64,000 nt of DNA from Agrypnia vestita (GCA_016648135.1 JADDOH010000295.1:124001-188000), one strand, 5' to 3'. Positions 33,996-45,720 are shown, counted from the first letter of the stretch. Program-made: numbers and translations. The notes: generated by a model from the letters alone, not told the origin.

Positions 33996-34199
33996 AGGGT
34001 TAACCGCCATTTAACAAACATCACATGAGAGAGGTTCAAAGTTAAAAAAAGAAAAAAAAAATTAATGGCCTCCGAAAACTTGAAAAATTAGAAATATAGC
34101 TTTTAGTCATTTCAAGCGATAATTTTTTTTTTGTTTTTTTTCGTCTTTTTTAACATAGAATATCTCTCCTGTAAAGTCTGTCAAATGGCGGTTATCCCT
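33996..34199. mobile_element. 204-bp MITE with AGGGWTAACCGCCATTT ends
   Basis: Left AGGGTTAACCGCCATTTAAC and right (complement) AGGGATAACCGCCATTTGAC match for about 50 bases with mismatches. The interior is A/T-run sequence without coding potential. Confidence 0.7.
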
Positions 34200-35070
34200 T
34201 TTTGCCCATTAGCCATCGATGTGTACTAAGAGGTCCTACTGGTTGTAAACTTTACTCTTTACAGATTTGTACTTAGCATCATCAGTGATATCATTAGGCG
34301 AAAAATATTTTTCTAAAAATCGCAACAAAATCATAAAAAATGTAATTAATATTGTTACTTCGATAATTTAACCTTAATATCTTAATTCAATAGAACATAA
34401 AAGATGATTGGTAAATTCTAACGAAATAAATTGCGCAAGATCTCTCTAACGTAAAGCACTTCCGAGGAATATTACAGCTAAAATCAAACAAAAGGCAGTT
34501 AAATTCTTCGAGAGGAAATTGTGCAAAGGTATTTCGCTCTTTCATTACTCGATTATTTATGGTTCGGACCAGCGTTTCTCAAACGGTATATCTCGGCAAA
34601 CTGGTATATCGCGAATACTCTGGTGTGCAGTATTTATTGAAGTTATCTTCTTTTGACGCATTCAGCGTAAAATTTTCATTGTAGCGGAAGTTGCGTACGC
34701 GCAGCTTGCACATGTAGCGAAATCATGTAGCGAAATCGTATAGCGAAAATGCGAGACCACGAATTACACTTGATTACATTTACTGTTATAGTAATACAGT
34801 ATAATTACAGTAATAACTAAATATAACAATTTCATTCGAATTCAAGCTAAAATAACGAAATTAGACCGTCAAAAATATATTACACATGCTTAGCCGTACA
34901 CTTGTGAAAAATCAAAAACATAATTTAAATAATATTTATTTTTATTTAATTGCAGATAATTTCAACAATTGTTTTTTTTTGTCTTATCCAATTTTTTGTT
35001 TAATAATTCCAGTTATAATTAAAATATAATATATCATTTTAAAGACGCATAAAAAATAAAAAAGACTACA

Positions 35071-35141
35071 GGGGCAACGGGTATCAATCTCAGTACCTCT
35101 CACATGCTGAGCTAGCGCTCTACCATCTAGGCTAGGCTCCG
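35071..35141 (-). pseudogene. tRNA-Ala(AGC)-like pseudogene or SINE head
   Basis: The minus strand reads CCTAGCCTAGATGGTAGAGC (A box), GCTAGCTCAGCATGTGAGAG with AGC in the anticodon place, and GAGATTGATACCCG where GGGATCGATACCCG is expected. It closely follows eukaryotic tRNA-Ala. The acceptor and T stems no longer pair, so it is not a working tRNA. Confidence 0.6.
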
Positions 35142-35699
35142 GTTTAAAAATATGAATTTTACCTCTATGAATTGTTTAACGAATTAATTACATTAAAATA
35201 AAAACAAAATAATAAATATGAGTTTCGCTTTTAAGCACCCTTGTTGTATAATATAGCACATTCAAAAAGGAAAAAAGTCTTTTTGGAAAATTAGAAGCAA
35301 TTAAATAAAAAAAACCTCACCTATCAATTTAGTACCTTTATAATTGTTGATAGATTTCTGAAGTTTTCGAGTACCGAGTCGTCGAAAGGTTTGAATACAT
35401 GACACTTGGTCATGTTGCTGTGGAAGCTCATTGAGCAAGCCTTTCATTTATCTAATACCGAGAAATTGAAAATATGTATGAATATGAATACATATATATT
35501 ATATAGATATAGGTATATCAAAAGATTCCAAAAATTAAAATGAAAAAAATAATTTCTGGTGTCCTCTAGCGGTAGATGCACAAAGGTATTTGTGACTATT
35601 GTTTATAAAAATCAGATTGCTTTAAAAATGGAATAAAAATATTAATCAATTAAAAGAAGACTACATATAAGGTCGAAAGATTGTCGTTAACTTACCAGA

Positions 35700-35895
35700 C
35701 TGCCGTGGCGAAATTGGATAATGCGCTATCCCCGGATAAGAATGGAGGTCCGTTGGTTCGAATCCCCCGGCAGCAGTTAAAATATTTGATTTTTCTGTGT
35801 GTCTTTTTAATTGATTAATAAAAAAATGTTTAATATGAATACATTTGAAATTCATTCAAATTTGTACAGAGTTCACTCTGATTTCTATTACTATT
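35700..35895 (+). mobile_element. tRNA-Arg-like SINE (family B)
   Basis: The head TGCCGTGGCGAAATTGGATA, a GGTTCGAATCC B box and CCCCCGGCAGCAG are followed by the family tail (GATTTTTCTGTGTGTCTTTT, ATTGATTAATAAAAAAATGT). Confidence 0.75.
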
Positions 35896-36873
35896 TCGTG
35901 TTACTATTCCTTGTTCGTAGCACTTTAAGTTCAAAGATTTTTTATGTACAAATTGTACATATTATTTTACTATAAGATCGCTTCGATTTTAGGTTACATG
36001 GACTACCAATTAGTAAGAGTTGAACAATTAATGAAAAATGAGAAAGTAATTTAATGTTGTAAGATATTATGGGTACAAATTATATACGACAACAAGGCTT
36101 GGATTCATGTATTGAAGATGTTTGCATTGTGCAACTACAATTTCATGTATACAGAAACGGTGAGCGGAAGAGTTGAGCCATACATACATATTGAGTTAGT
36201 TTTATTACCCCAATAATGGTGGGTTCATCAACTAGTTTCATTCTTCGAGCTGAAGAATGCCATAAAATAATATTTAAATATATTTATACGTGGTAGTAGA
36301 CAGCGAAGATGCAATTATTAAATTGCAGAGCTGAAGTTAGCACGTGCTGTAATGTTTCTCAATTTCCGGCTCAGAATGAAGGCTGCTGGATTGCGCAAGT
36401 GAAGATGCACGACCCGCCTCATGGACCAGGTGGCTCAATTGTGGTAAATGTTAACAAATGGGAACCTTTCACGTTTATTTTAGAAACATCACAAGGCGCC
36501 GGGCTTCTCTGCAGATATGTTTGAGATAAAAATAAACATGAAAATACATTCGCTTGCCGTTTGACGGAATGTTAAGGCGATAATTTAAAAATAGCACGAA
36601 GCGCAGAGGCGGTTTTATCAGCTTTCTATTGATAAACTGGAATAACGCATTCAAAAGAAAATAATAAAATAAAAAGGAAAATAAAATTTTAATGGTAGCA
36701 AGATTCACTGAACTTTGAGTTTCATTAAATTTTGGTGCGTCTTTGAAATTTAAAAATTAACATTAACCGCCACACATCCATATGTACGTACATTGAAATT
36801 TCTATCACTAAACACTAAAAACATTATAGTATTGTATTTTGCTATTACTTTGTGGTTTTACTTCATTATGAAT

Positions 36874-37300
36874 ATAATTAAACGAAATTATGAACAATCA
36901 TACATCAGTGTCAAGTGTACAAATGGGGGTAAATAGTGGGGGGTGCGAAAGAAACAGGTGATATGGTGAAAGGGAACATATTCAAGATAGGACTGTAAGT
37001 TAATTTTTTTTGGTTGTTTATAATAGTTTGATTATTATTAATGGCTTTTTTCGATTTCTAGGGCTTCTAAATGACTTAGATGTCTACTTTTACTATCAAT
37101 GTGAAGAATATTGAATCCTGTATTTTTATCAAAACTATGGCTATTCTCAATAATATGATTGGCATGATTGTTCATAATTTTGTAAAGTTAAATTAGTATC
37201 AAGTATACCCTGACGAAGGAACGTTGTTTCCGAAACCGGTTAGTTTTACCAAAAATTAAGGGGAGATAAACAAAATTATTTCGTTTAATTATATACTAAC
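36874..37300 (-). mobile_element. Penelope-like element, 3' remnant
   Basis: Inverted TATAATTAAACGAAAT words near 36874 and 37290 bracket the end of a Penelope-type coding region and a CTGACGA-hairpin-GAAAC module (37210-37236). The bracketing inverted words may be element termini. 5' truncated. Confidence 0.6.
37038..37187 (-). pseudogene. Penelope-like protein C-terminus relic
   Basis: The minus strand reads NNHANHIIENSHSFDKNTGF, NILHIDSKSRHLSHLEALEI and EKSH, then TAA. HA.HI.E..HSF.......ILH...K...L..LE..EI is the sequence that follows the GIY-YIG core in Penelope-like elements. The residue spacing is intact but no GIY-YIG or RT precedes it. This copy is less decayed than the one at 57.7 kb. 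Confidence 0.8.
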
Positions 37301-38272
37301 AACATTTTTTTTCTGTCATCTATATGTACATTTATTGATGTAATTTTTCTCTAATATCGATACATTGTTATCATTTTTTCTCTGTGGTCTATATATTCAT
37401 ATAATTTTTCTTTGTCATGTAGATATGAACCGATATTATTTTTTGTCTAAATATTGATATAATTATTATATTTATACAATTTTACCTCTGCAAGATCATC
37501 TTTACATTTGTACCTGATTCGTTATGTCTTGTTGCTTTAATCATAAATGGATTCTCGAAGAATGACTATACACAACATTGAAAAATAAAACAGTAAGAAC
37601 GTGAAACAAAACGAATCCTTTGACAACGTTCATTTCTCTGTGAATAGATAGGCCATAGACAAAAAACACCCGGCCGAATTAAATTCATTAAGAAATAATG
37701 AGCGTTACTTAGCCGCAAATTATTTTCAGACTTCATTTGAAAAACTGTTTGAGATGATTTATTGATAGTCTTCGGTAATTATAACGTGGAATGAAGGTGT
37801 TAATCAAGTATTACAGTCCCGGACATAACACGGTCATAAAAGATCGTCGAGTAATCGGTGGTAATTAAAAATGCACAAAGCAGTAACTTAATATCCATCT
37901 AGAAATTCCACTAATGAGTACTTTCCATCGATCTTTGGCCTGCTTCATTATTGTGGACAGCTGTGTGAAATTTAGTCCAAAACGTAGGCATGGGTGTCAG
38001 ATATTAATGACGACAGGAAGACCAAATCGATGAAATGAAATCGATTTAAAGTCGTCCCGAAAACTCAGTATTTTCGATGGAAATTTGGATAGTTTTGAGT
38101 TCTAATAAAGAATAGTTGACGCATTATTTTAGAATTATCTAAATCTAAAGGAAGCGCAATAATTTAACTATTTAAATACACATTTTCTGAATTCAGATAA
38201 CATGTGTCGAAAACGGTTTTTCATGTCTTTTTTTATGGAAAAACTAACCCAATAAAACCAAGTTTTTATTAT

Positions 38273-38561
38273 ACTCCCTTTCTCATTTTCTAGTTGAAAC
38301 AGGTGTGGCGCTTACCCCACGCGTTGGTCTCGAGTCGGGCGACGATACGAAAGGGAGTAATAAAAAATTTCGAAAAATCCAAAATTATACTATAATTGCT
38401 AATTTAAAAAAAAAGTTTGTTATATTATTTTTATCGTCGCCACGAGTCTGCCTGCAAAGTTTCAGCTCGATTGGATAACGGGAAAAGGGTTAAAAATCGA
38501 TCCAAAGTTTTTTCGACAGACAAGCAAGCAAGCAGACGCTACGAGTTAAAAGAAAGGGAGT
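38273..38561. mobile_element. ACTCCCTTTC-ended repeat, copy 1
   Basis: A ~290-bp element with ACTCCCTTTC at one end and its complement at the other. Inside are CGATTGGATAACGGGAAAAG, ACAGACAAGCAAGCAAGCAG and GTCGGGCGACGATACGAAAG. A second copy lies inverted at 44369-44649 with about 80% identity by eye. Non-coding; superfamily unknown. Confidence 0.7.
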
Positions 38562-38982
38562 AAAAACCACAAAGAATATTGAAGACGAAACAATGTTGAT
38601 GTCGACATTTACCGAAATTGTTTTTCTCTACAAATTCACCACTTTGGTCCAAATTACACATTTTATGAGATCAGGAATCAAAACAACATCAACGTACCTC
38701 ATATCAATTTAAATAAAGATGGTAAAGTAAAATTTTAAATGCTAATAACTTTTTTCTAAAATTGCAGTTACCAAAACATGAATTTATCTGAAAACTAAAT
38801 AAAAATCGCTCAATTATCTCAACCTCTTCTGTCATAACCGCCATCAATAGATATTTAAACCGTTCCATAATAATAGTAATACATACGAACATTATTTATT
38901 ATCGAAAGAATGTTCGGTCTCATGATGCCAGCTATTCGATTGTGATGCATTCAATTTTATCGCTCAGTTACGACTAAATATA

Positions 38983-39130
38983 CAATGTGTAACAGAGCTA
39001 ATCCACAATACTTGTATATTCCTGCCTAAATTATAAGTCGAAAATGTTCTGACACTAATGTCCTAATATCAATAGTAGGTAATGGAGACTTCATTTTTAT
39101 AGTAATGTTGAAATATTTGTAGAGATTATT
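38983..39130 (+). mobile_element. Foldback MITE, CAGGG-type family, copy 5 (decayed half)
   Basis: CAATGTGTAACAGAGCTA, AAAATGTTCTGACACTAATG and CCTAATATCAATAGTAGGTA follow the left half of copy 3 with many differences. No right end. Confidence 0.55.
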
Positions 39131-40365
39131 CATTAAATTTTATGGAATAAAATTAATGTTTAATCTACTTGAGTAGATTTTTTGAGCTGTAACATCTTTC
39201 CTCTCGCTTTCCTGCAATCTGTGGCAGTGATTTCGTGAAAAAGGACGGAAATTCATAACAAGAAAGACGCGCACAATTTCATTTAACCAATGAGCGCGCG
39301 CGCAGCACGCGCTATGGAAAAAAAATCATCGTTTATAAACAAATCAATGTCCAGCAAGTGCCATCACAGCGAAGACGCAGGACATGCCAACAGCCAATGC
39401 TTCTGATTTTGTATATATGTTGCAAGGTGTCAAGCGTGTGGATGTTGTAACTTTGATATATTTTGGCTTATATCTTCGAAACTATCCAATAAATACTTTT
39501 TTTTACATTAATGTAAACAATAACTACCCTTATGGTTTACATTCTCAAATTTTATGTAATTTATGTGATTATTTTTAAATATTTATTACAAGTTTTCATA
39601 CAATATGTATGGCGGCACACTACCACCATCTATGAATATGAATATGAACAATGAATAAAAACATAACTGCGTATGTAGATATACGCTACCTACCTAGTGC
39701 GGCAAAATTCAATAATAAATAAATGCACATACATTTTTTTACCTGTATTTACTAATTAATAAATATACAGGTATTAGCTTTTTTCAATTTTGACATTAAT
39801 TTCTGCTGATGCTCAATTGATATTTTTAATTGAGGGATGTCAAATACTACACATCAAATGCGACTACTGTAAGGCTCGCTCGTTTTTTTTTTTTACCTTT
39901 TCAATATTTCTGTATTTCATTGGGCTATTCTGAAATTAAATTATATTGAATATTATAAATGCATTGTTTTGATAAAAGTCAAATAAACTGATTAAAACCT
40001 CGCAAACAGACCAAAAACAAAATATTTCATTATTGTGTCAGGATTTGTCCTGAGTGATTTGTCAGGAAGTGATCACTTTAAGCCAACCAATAAGCTAAGC
40101 CAACCATAAAAAGACAGGTCATAAGTCCTGTGTACACCCAAATGACTTCCATACCTACTTTCCCATAAACAGTTTCGTCTCTGTGAGATATCTATAATAT
40201 ACACTAATTGATTAATAATGTCTCTGTGACATAAATCCAGCACTGTTCTGAAAGATTTGAACAAACTCAAAATATTCTGAACATAAGTTAATTTCGTTGT
40301 CTGTCCGTCCGTCCGTTCGTCAGTCCGTAATAATTTCGTTCGAACTGACGGCTAAAAGTAGGTAC

Positions 40366-42476
40366 TGTGAATGTGAATGGTACCCACCGCTTACCCAGGA
40401 CCGTTTTATGAGCAAAAGCTCCCATATCGGTCCTTCTCATTCGTCTCCAGGTTGACATTTTTTTAGCTACAATGCAAGACCGTGCTGCCCCGCACGGGTC
40501 GTATAAACCGGTGCGAGGCGGCACGGCCGCAAAAACAAAACCATTCACAGACCGACACCATTAGATACGTCTTTATTGCATAAAAAAATACATAAATAAA
40601 TTCAAGAACAAAGAAAAGGTAAAATAACAAAATAAGAAAAATAATAATACAAAATAATACGAAATAATACAAAATAATACAAAAATAATACAAGAACAAA
40701 GAAAAGGTAATAACAAAAGAAGAAAATAATACATAGTAGACGAATTTCGCGGTGGCGGCAGTGGATGGGTAAGGTCAAACAGACACCCCCTTAACAGGGA
40801 AAGAGACGATATAAAAAAAAAATACATTTGGATATCCGGGTAGGGAAGCACAGGACCGGCAGGTCTTCGTCCAATGCAGGAGCCCACACATTAACACAAC
40901 ACCGGGGAATGACAGAGTCAAACCACCAATACACAAGAAAACTTATCGCACAGATCCCCTCAGGATTTCCCAACGGGACACCCACACCCGAATGAACCCT
41001 CGGAAGCATCCGAAGTTCCTTTCATTCCTCACTAGGACATCATTGGATGGACGTCCTGTCACGGTCATTCCAAACTCAGTTAATCCTGCTAACATATTCT
41101 CTCTCGCGTCATTCATGATCGTACATTCCCAAAGGATATGTTCCGCCGTTTGGGCCACCCGACCGCAAGCACACCACGGGTCAACGGAGAGTCCAAGATC
41201 GAAAAGCTTCGACCTGAACTCTCCGTGTCCCGATAGCATCTGAACAGTGTGGTGGTCCAGCGACGGAAAATATCCACTGCCCTTTTCCTTCACGGCCACC
41301 CTCGGAAAAAAGGAATGAGTCCATCTTCCGGTGGTGGCCGTGTCCCATCTTTCTTGCCAAACTATACATGATATTTCTCTCAATCTCTGACCCAACACCT
41401 GGTGTCGCAACGTCTCCGAGAGCCTGATGGTTCTACCAAAGTAGTTTACCTCCAGGCCCCTCCTAACACTTCGCCTGGCGCTGAACTCCAGTACCTCCAA
41501 GTCAGCAGGGAGCACCCCCGCTAACACCGGTAGGGCCGCACTGGACACAGTCCGATATGCTCCCGTCAGAGCCAGCAGGGGTACTCTCTGCCCCCGATTT
41601 AGAGCTGCGGCTACCACGCCGGTCCTCAGCCTGTGAGCCCATACCTCAGCAGCGTATGTGACTTGGGCCACATATGTCGCCCTATATACGAGGCGCATCG
41701 CCGGTGACCGGATGCCCCAGTCAGCGACACTAAGTCTCTTCATGGAGGCAAAGAAATCTCTCGCTCTGTCAGCAGTGGCCTTAACATGTGTGAGAAAAGA
41801 ACCCGATGGGTCGAACGTTACACCCAGCCATTTGACCTCTCTTGCAAATTTCACGTTCATACTCCCCATTTTGACCACCGGGTTCCTCGCCTGACTCAAA
41901 CCACCCTTCATCATCATGGCCACTGTTTTGCCAGGCGCCAAAGCCAACTTATTTCTAGCACACCAGTCCACAATCAGCTCAATTGATCTCTTACTCCTTT
42001 CCTCAAGCACTAAGCGGCTTCGTCCGGATACGAGCAACAGAGCATCATCCGCATAGGCAACGATGTTGCACCCCTCAGGCAACGGTAGACGAAGAATGTC
42101 ATCGAAAAGTATGTTCCACAGGGTCGGTCCAAGGACCGAACCCTGTGGGCAGCCCATATTAATATGTCTGGTACTCGAGACCCCCGCGTAGCTGATCGTA
42201 GCAGCTCGATCACCGAGGTAGCTCTTGACTAGGTCAAAGAGGTACCTCGGGCACCGCCGCACTTTCAGCTTAGCGAGGATCATCTCCCACCAGGCATTAT
42301 CAAAAGCCCCTGAGATGTCCAGGAAAATTCCCATAGCATGCTTCTCCTCACAGTCCCTTACCCATGTCTGTACATACATCATAGCACATTCCGTGGACTT
42401 ACCCCTAACGAACCCAAACTGTCGGTCGCAGGCAGGCGAAAGATTGCTCTCTAACCTCTCTAACCGGACGTATCTA
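40366..42476 (-). mobile_element. R1-clade non-LTR retrotransposon, 5' truncated, with 14-bp target duplication
   Basis: CTAAAAGTAGGTAC occurs at 40352-40365 and again at 42477-42490, immediately outside the retrotransposon. The 2111-bp insert runs from inside the RT palm (5' truncation) to a 577-bp 3' UTR. That UTR includes an (AATAATAC)-like microsatellite, an AATAAA signal and a CATTCACATTCACA end without poly(A). The long open frame implies recent insertion. Confidence 0.88.
40943..42476 (-). CDS. R1-clade reverse transcriptase/RNase-region protein, 3' part of ORF2 (partial)
   Basis: About 510 codons are open without a stop. Retrotransposon-derived sequence starts around YVRLERLESNLSPACDRQFG. 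RT motifs follow in order: FVRGKSTE, FLDISGAFDNAWW, GCPQGSVLGPTLWN, AYADDALLLV (catalytic YADD), KLALAPGKT and KWLGVTFDPSGSF. The C-terminal zinc-binding motif WCACGRVAQTAEHILWEC (C-x-C-x8-H-x4-C) is typical of R1-group elements. The protein copies element RNA at a nicked target. Endonuclease and RT domains 0-1 are lost by 5' truncation, so it cannot act alone. The frame runs on for 34 codons (to 42580) into the flanking Helitron-like repeat, giving a spurious N-terminus; I therefore end the CDS at the duplication. High GC contrasts with the surroundings. The R1/TRAS/SART subgroup is not resolved. Confidence 0.9.
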
Positions 42477-42859
42477 CTAAAAGTAGGTACGTCCGGAAAT
42501 GGGGCTTGAACCCCGGGCCACCAAACCCGAAACGGCCGCTCCACGCATGTCGCTACGGCCGCCTCACCACGGAGCGCCACGAAGATGCTATAAATATATA
42601 CTAGGGCTCAGCAAAGACGCGAAGCAATGCTCTGTAATTTTTGACGGGTTATAGCTAGTAGATATAAAACTTATAAAAAAGACTTGAGTGGTTAATTGGA
42701 ATATCGAAGTGGACTCATGGTCTACTTATAGTGAAAAGTAATAGAATATAATGTAAATGGTCTCATTAAGTAATTTGAAAGATTTACATGACATATTCAT
42801 CTGTAGAAAAAAAATTATAACTGGGAAACTATAAAATTTGTTTACCCACATAACTAACT

Positions 42860-42965
42860 AAGTAACTAACCATCACGCCGTTTCGCTGCAGGGGTAGGCA
42901 GAGAGGATTGAACGCCATACTCTTCTATCACTACTATATTCACAACACTATACACCCCAACCATA
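42860..42965 (-). repeat. LINE 3'-end-related repeat
   Basis: AACCATCACGCCGTTTCGC...GGGGTAGGCAGAG is the reverse complement of the ORF end of the LINE at 45.7 kb (TGGGAAACGGCGTGATGGT). Related stretches lie at 28.40 and 53.42 kb. Probably 5'-truncated LINE ends or repeats derived from them. Confidence 0.55.
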
Positions 42966-43021
42966 GTATTGTTAAACTTTCACCAATATTGATCGCATGC
43001 GATCACTTCTTACTCTCGTTT

Positions 43022-43047
43022 CTAACCTAACCTAACCTAACCTAACC
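43022..43047 (-). repeat. Interstitial telomeric (TTAGG)n tract
   Basis: CTAACCTAACCTAACC continues for five units, i.e. TTAGG on the minus strand. TTAGG is the canonical insect telomere repeat. Five perfect units inside an AT-rich region suggest telomerase-mediated patching or a retroelement-borne tract. Confidence 0.85.
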
Positions 43048-43181
43048 ACAAAGTTAATGCTTTCAATATTAATATTAGTTACATTTTTGCTTCTTCCTTT
43101 TACTTTACTTCCATAATTCCCTTGCATGCTGGTGTTGGTATTCCAAATTGGGTAAACATGGTCGTGCCAGGTCCAAATAGG

Positions 43182-43351
43182 CGTCCCTCGTAGCGCAGTG
43201 GGTATGACACTGGCTTCCCATACAGAGGGTTCCGGGTTCGATTCCCGGTGAGGTCACAATGTTAATCTTTGTGATTTACTCAAGTCTGGGTGTTTTGTGA
43301 TGTATTTCGCTTCTGTAATTGGGCCTCCTGGCCTGTTGAAGCGTAAAAAAA
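43182..43351 (+). mobile_element. tRNA-derived SINE, family C
   Basis: The head TCCCTCGTAGCGCAGTGGGT (A box), CCGGGTTCGATTCCCGGTGA (B box) and a body ending GGGCCTCCTGGCCTGTTGAA are followed by an A-rich tail. An (AT)n run follows at 43362-43376. A decayed relative lies at 47083-47222. Confidence 0.8.
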
Positions 43352-44368
43352 ATAAATTATATATATATATATATATACATATAAATTAAATGAAATCGCA
43401 CACATACAGTAGAGTCCGCTCTAATTATTTTCAAAATCATATTATAGGCGATGATGACGATGCTCACAAGTTGGTGCGCAGCCCGCGTGGGCCACACGTG
43501 TAGGATTCAGTAACAATTAAATACAAGAAACAAGGGCATAAAATAACCATTAACCCGGCAAACTTATCGCACAGTTTGATTTTAACGATATGTTATATGT
43601 TGTTAACTCTACTGTCGAACATATTTGAACAACCAAGCCAATTGCTCGCTTGCAACGAGTCGGCACTGCCTTTTTTATTACCTCTATGCGTGATGGATCA
43701 TAAAGATTATAAATGTGTGCGATGTATCGTGAATTAATATTTATTTATCACAGATATGAATACTTGATACAAGGGTCATTCTCTTTTTTGTTGTAGTTAA
43801 ACTGTTCCTGTCCATTTTCGTGACGTAGTGGTATTTAAAAGTGTTAATTTTTGTTTTGTTTAATAATATGGGTTTGATAATACACCTTCTCATAATAATA
43901 CCATCTCAAAAGTTTTAGAAACTGATAATAAATGAGGTTTTAATTGTATTTAATAAATAATAAAAAATACATTTATGTTGTGACAGAGTTGTTAATTATT
44001 GTTGGGATTTTGTACCAAACAAGACAATAAAAGAAAAGAATGACTCACAAACGAAACATTCAAAATGCACGCACTTTGTTAGTAGGGACGTGTCATTGAA
44101 TAAGACATGAACAAATTAAAAAAATTATTACTGAAATCCACAACGCGATTCCCTACCCTACTAGAATAAGTTGACAAAACTATACATATTTAGATTAGTT
44201 ATTAACTACTCCTCTAGAAACTATAGTAGCGATACACATAACTCAACTTGTGTGTATTTACAGTTTGATTTAGTGCAAATTAAAATAAAGAGTACAATTA
44301 AGACAAAAGCGTATATTTTTGCGTTTTCAACCAATCAACAAAACCCGTCTCGGAATAATTTTTTTTTT

Positions 44369-44649
44369 ACTCCCTTTCTTCTAACTCGTAGCGCCTGCTT
44401 GCTTGTCTGTCGAAAAAACTTTGAAAAGATTTTTAACCCTTTTCCCGTCATCCAATCGAGCTGAAACTTTTCAGGCAGACTCTTGGCGACGATAAAAATG
44501 ATTTAACAAATTTCATTCAAAAAATTAATAATTATAGTATAATTTAGGATTTTTCGAAATTTTTTATAACTCCCTTTCGTAGCATCGCCCGACTCAAGCC
44601 AAAGCGGTATGCGCCAAACCTGTTTAAACTAGTAAATGAGAAAGGGAGT
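44369..44649. mobile_element. ACTCCCTTTC-ended repeat, copy 2 (inverted)
   Basis: It matches the repeat at 38273-38561 in reverse orientation: CGCCTGCTTGCTTGTCTGTC, TTTTCCCGTCATCCAATCGA and a right end complementing ACTCCCTTTCTCATTT. The homology extends a further ~35 bases right (AATAAAAACTTGG...GGGTTAG), so real boundaries may be wider. Confidence 0.7.
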
Positions 44650-44699
44650 ATAATAAAAACTTGGTTTTTATGGGTTAGTTTTTTAAATCTAAATATTTA

Positions 44700-44950
44700 A
44701 ATCACCGATTACTATTGTTAGATATCGTACGGAGCGTCACGGCAACTCTGATTCGAGACCGCAATCGGCGGGCAGGTCGCCCGACCAGGCGAGCCAGCGG
44801 ACCGGCCGAATACTGGTTCTAAATTGGCAGCCTGCAAGAGTACCGACGATGTCTCAATAATAAATTAAATCTCTGGCTACCGACAGAGCTCCCAGCATCC
44901 AGCCACAATCGAGAGCCTTCCATCCGACACGAGATACACACGCCCGTCAT
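44700..44950. other. GC-rich non-coding block
   Basis: It contains GCGGGCAGGTCGCCCGACCA, a CG-rich imperfect palindrome, and flanking complex sequence with no ORF or repeat partner. Candidate regulatory block. Confidence 0.3.
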
Positions 44951-45089
44951 CAATTATGATGGTAAAAGTCTGCGGAAATTTATCTAATGCCATGCTGGAT
45001 AGGCGAGTTTTTGGTTTGCCCGCCGAACGATTTCGGACTTCATTAGGATAAACCTTGATGTTATTTGATAATAAAAAGAAATACTAGTA

Positions 45090-45720
45090 TTGCAAAGGGA
45101 ACAAAGTAGATGAGTTTGTGTATTTGGAAAGTATGTTCGGTAGACGAGGGAACGCTGGGAGGATGCAGCGAATAAAGTGAATGATTCTTTGAATGCAATA
45201 ATTGCTAATAGAAATATGACTACCAAGGTAGGACTAGCGGTACACAATGGAATTCTGGTACCAACATTGATATATATGGAAGTGGAGTCTGAAGCTGGCT
45301 GAAGAGGAATGAAAATAGACTGAATGCAGTGGAGATGAGATCACTTAGATGCGAGGCAAATGCATTTATGAAAGGGCAAAGATATAAAGAATATTAATCA
45401 AGATATTAGGAAATAATGTAAAGCTGATCTTAGCATGGTAAATAGAATTAAAAAAGAATGGTAAGAATGAAGAAGCGAATGAAGAAAGAATGGTAAGAAA
45501 AATATATGACGCAAGGGTTGACGGCGCCAGAAAGAGAGGGCGACCGCGGAAGATGTTACATGACCAGATTAACCAGATACTGGAGGATGGTTCTCTTAAG
45601 TGCCTCAACAATAATCGAGCTTGTTTGCGAAGATGTATGAATGTGGATGAGACGAGACTCGTGTATCAGGATAGTGTGGCGATCTATTCTCTCTGCCTAG
45701 CCCCGTGGGAAACGGCGTGA
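45090..45720 (+). pseudogene. Non-LTR retrotransposon RT C-terminal relic
   Basis: Shifting frames give EFVYLESMFGRRGNAGRM, ALNAIIANRNMTTKVGLAV-like text, HNGILVPTLIYMEVES and, in an open frame, KIYDARVDGARKRGRPRKML followed by HDQINQILEDGSL, NNRACLRRCMNVDE and LCLAPWETA. This is the conserved tail of a common insect LINE protein (YLGS.F...G......R......KV.....KV...ARLAVH.GVLVPTL.YG.E; GRPRK...D.I...L..G.....RRAC.KR.MNV.EA). The first part has many stops. The end of the frame, TGGGAAACGGCGTGATGG, recurs inverted at 42.87 and 53.42 kb. Confidence 0.85.

Larger units (their letters stand above)
40296..42658. mobile_element. Helitron-like repeat split by an R1-type retrotransposon
   Basis: The left part (GTCTGTCCGTCCGTCC through CTGACGG) and right part (GTCCGGAAATGGGGCTTGAA through TTTTTGACGGGTTATAGCTAG before T) together match the element at 33500-33703. 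The R1-type insertion at 40366-42476 with a 14-bp duplication separates them. Confidence 0.65.

Noticed and set aside
35071..35141. Functional tRNA-Ala gene
   Set aside because: The anticodon-arm resemblance is strong, but the T arm and acceptor stem are degraded.
36309..36524. 71-codon plus-strand ORF starting MQLLNCRAEVSTC
   Set aside because: Reasonable composition but no recognisable domain, no clear splice context and no repeat support; I could not justify calling it a gene.
40288..40939. Several minus-strand ORFs below the R1-type coding region
   Set aside because: They fall in the retrotransposon 3' UTR, with microsatellite-derived YYF-rich translation, and in the flanking repeat; not protein-like.
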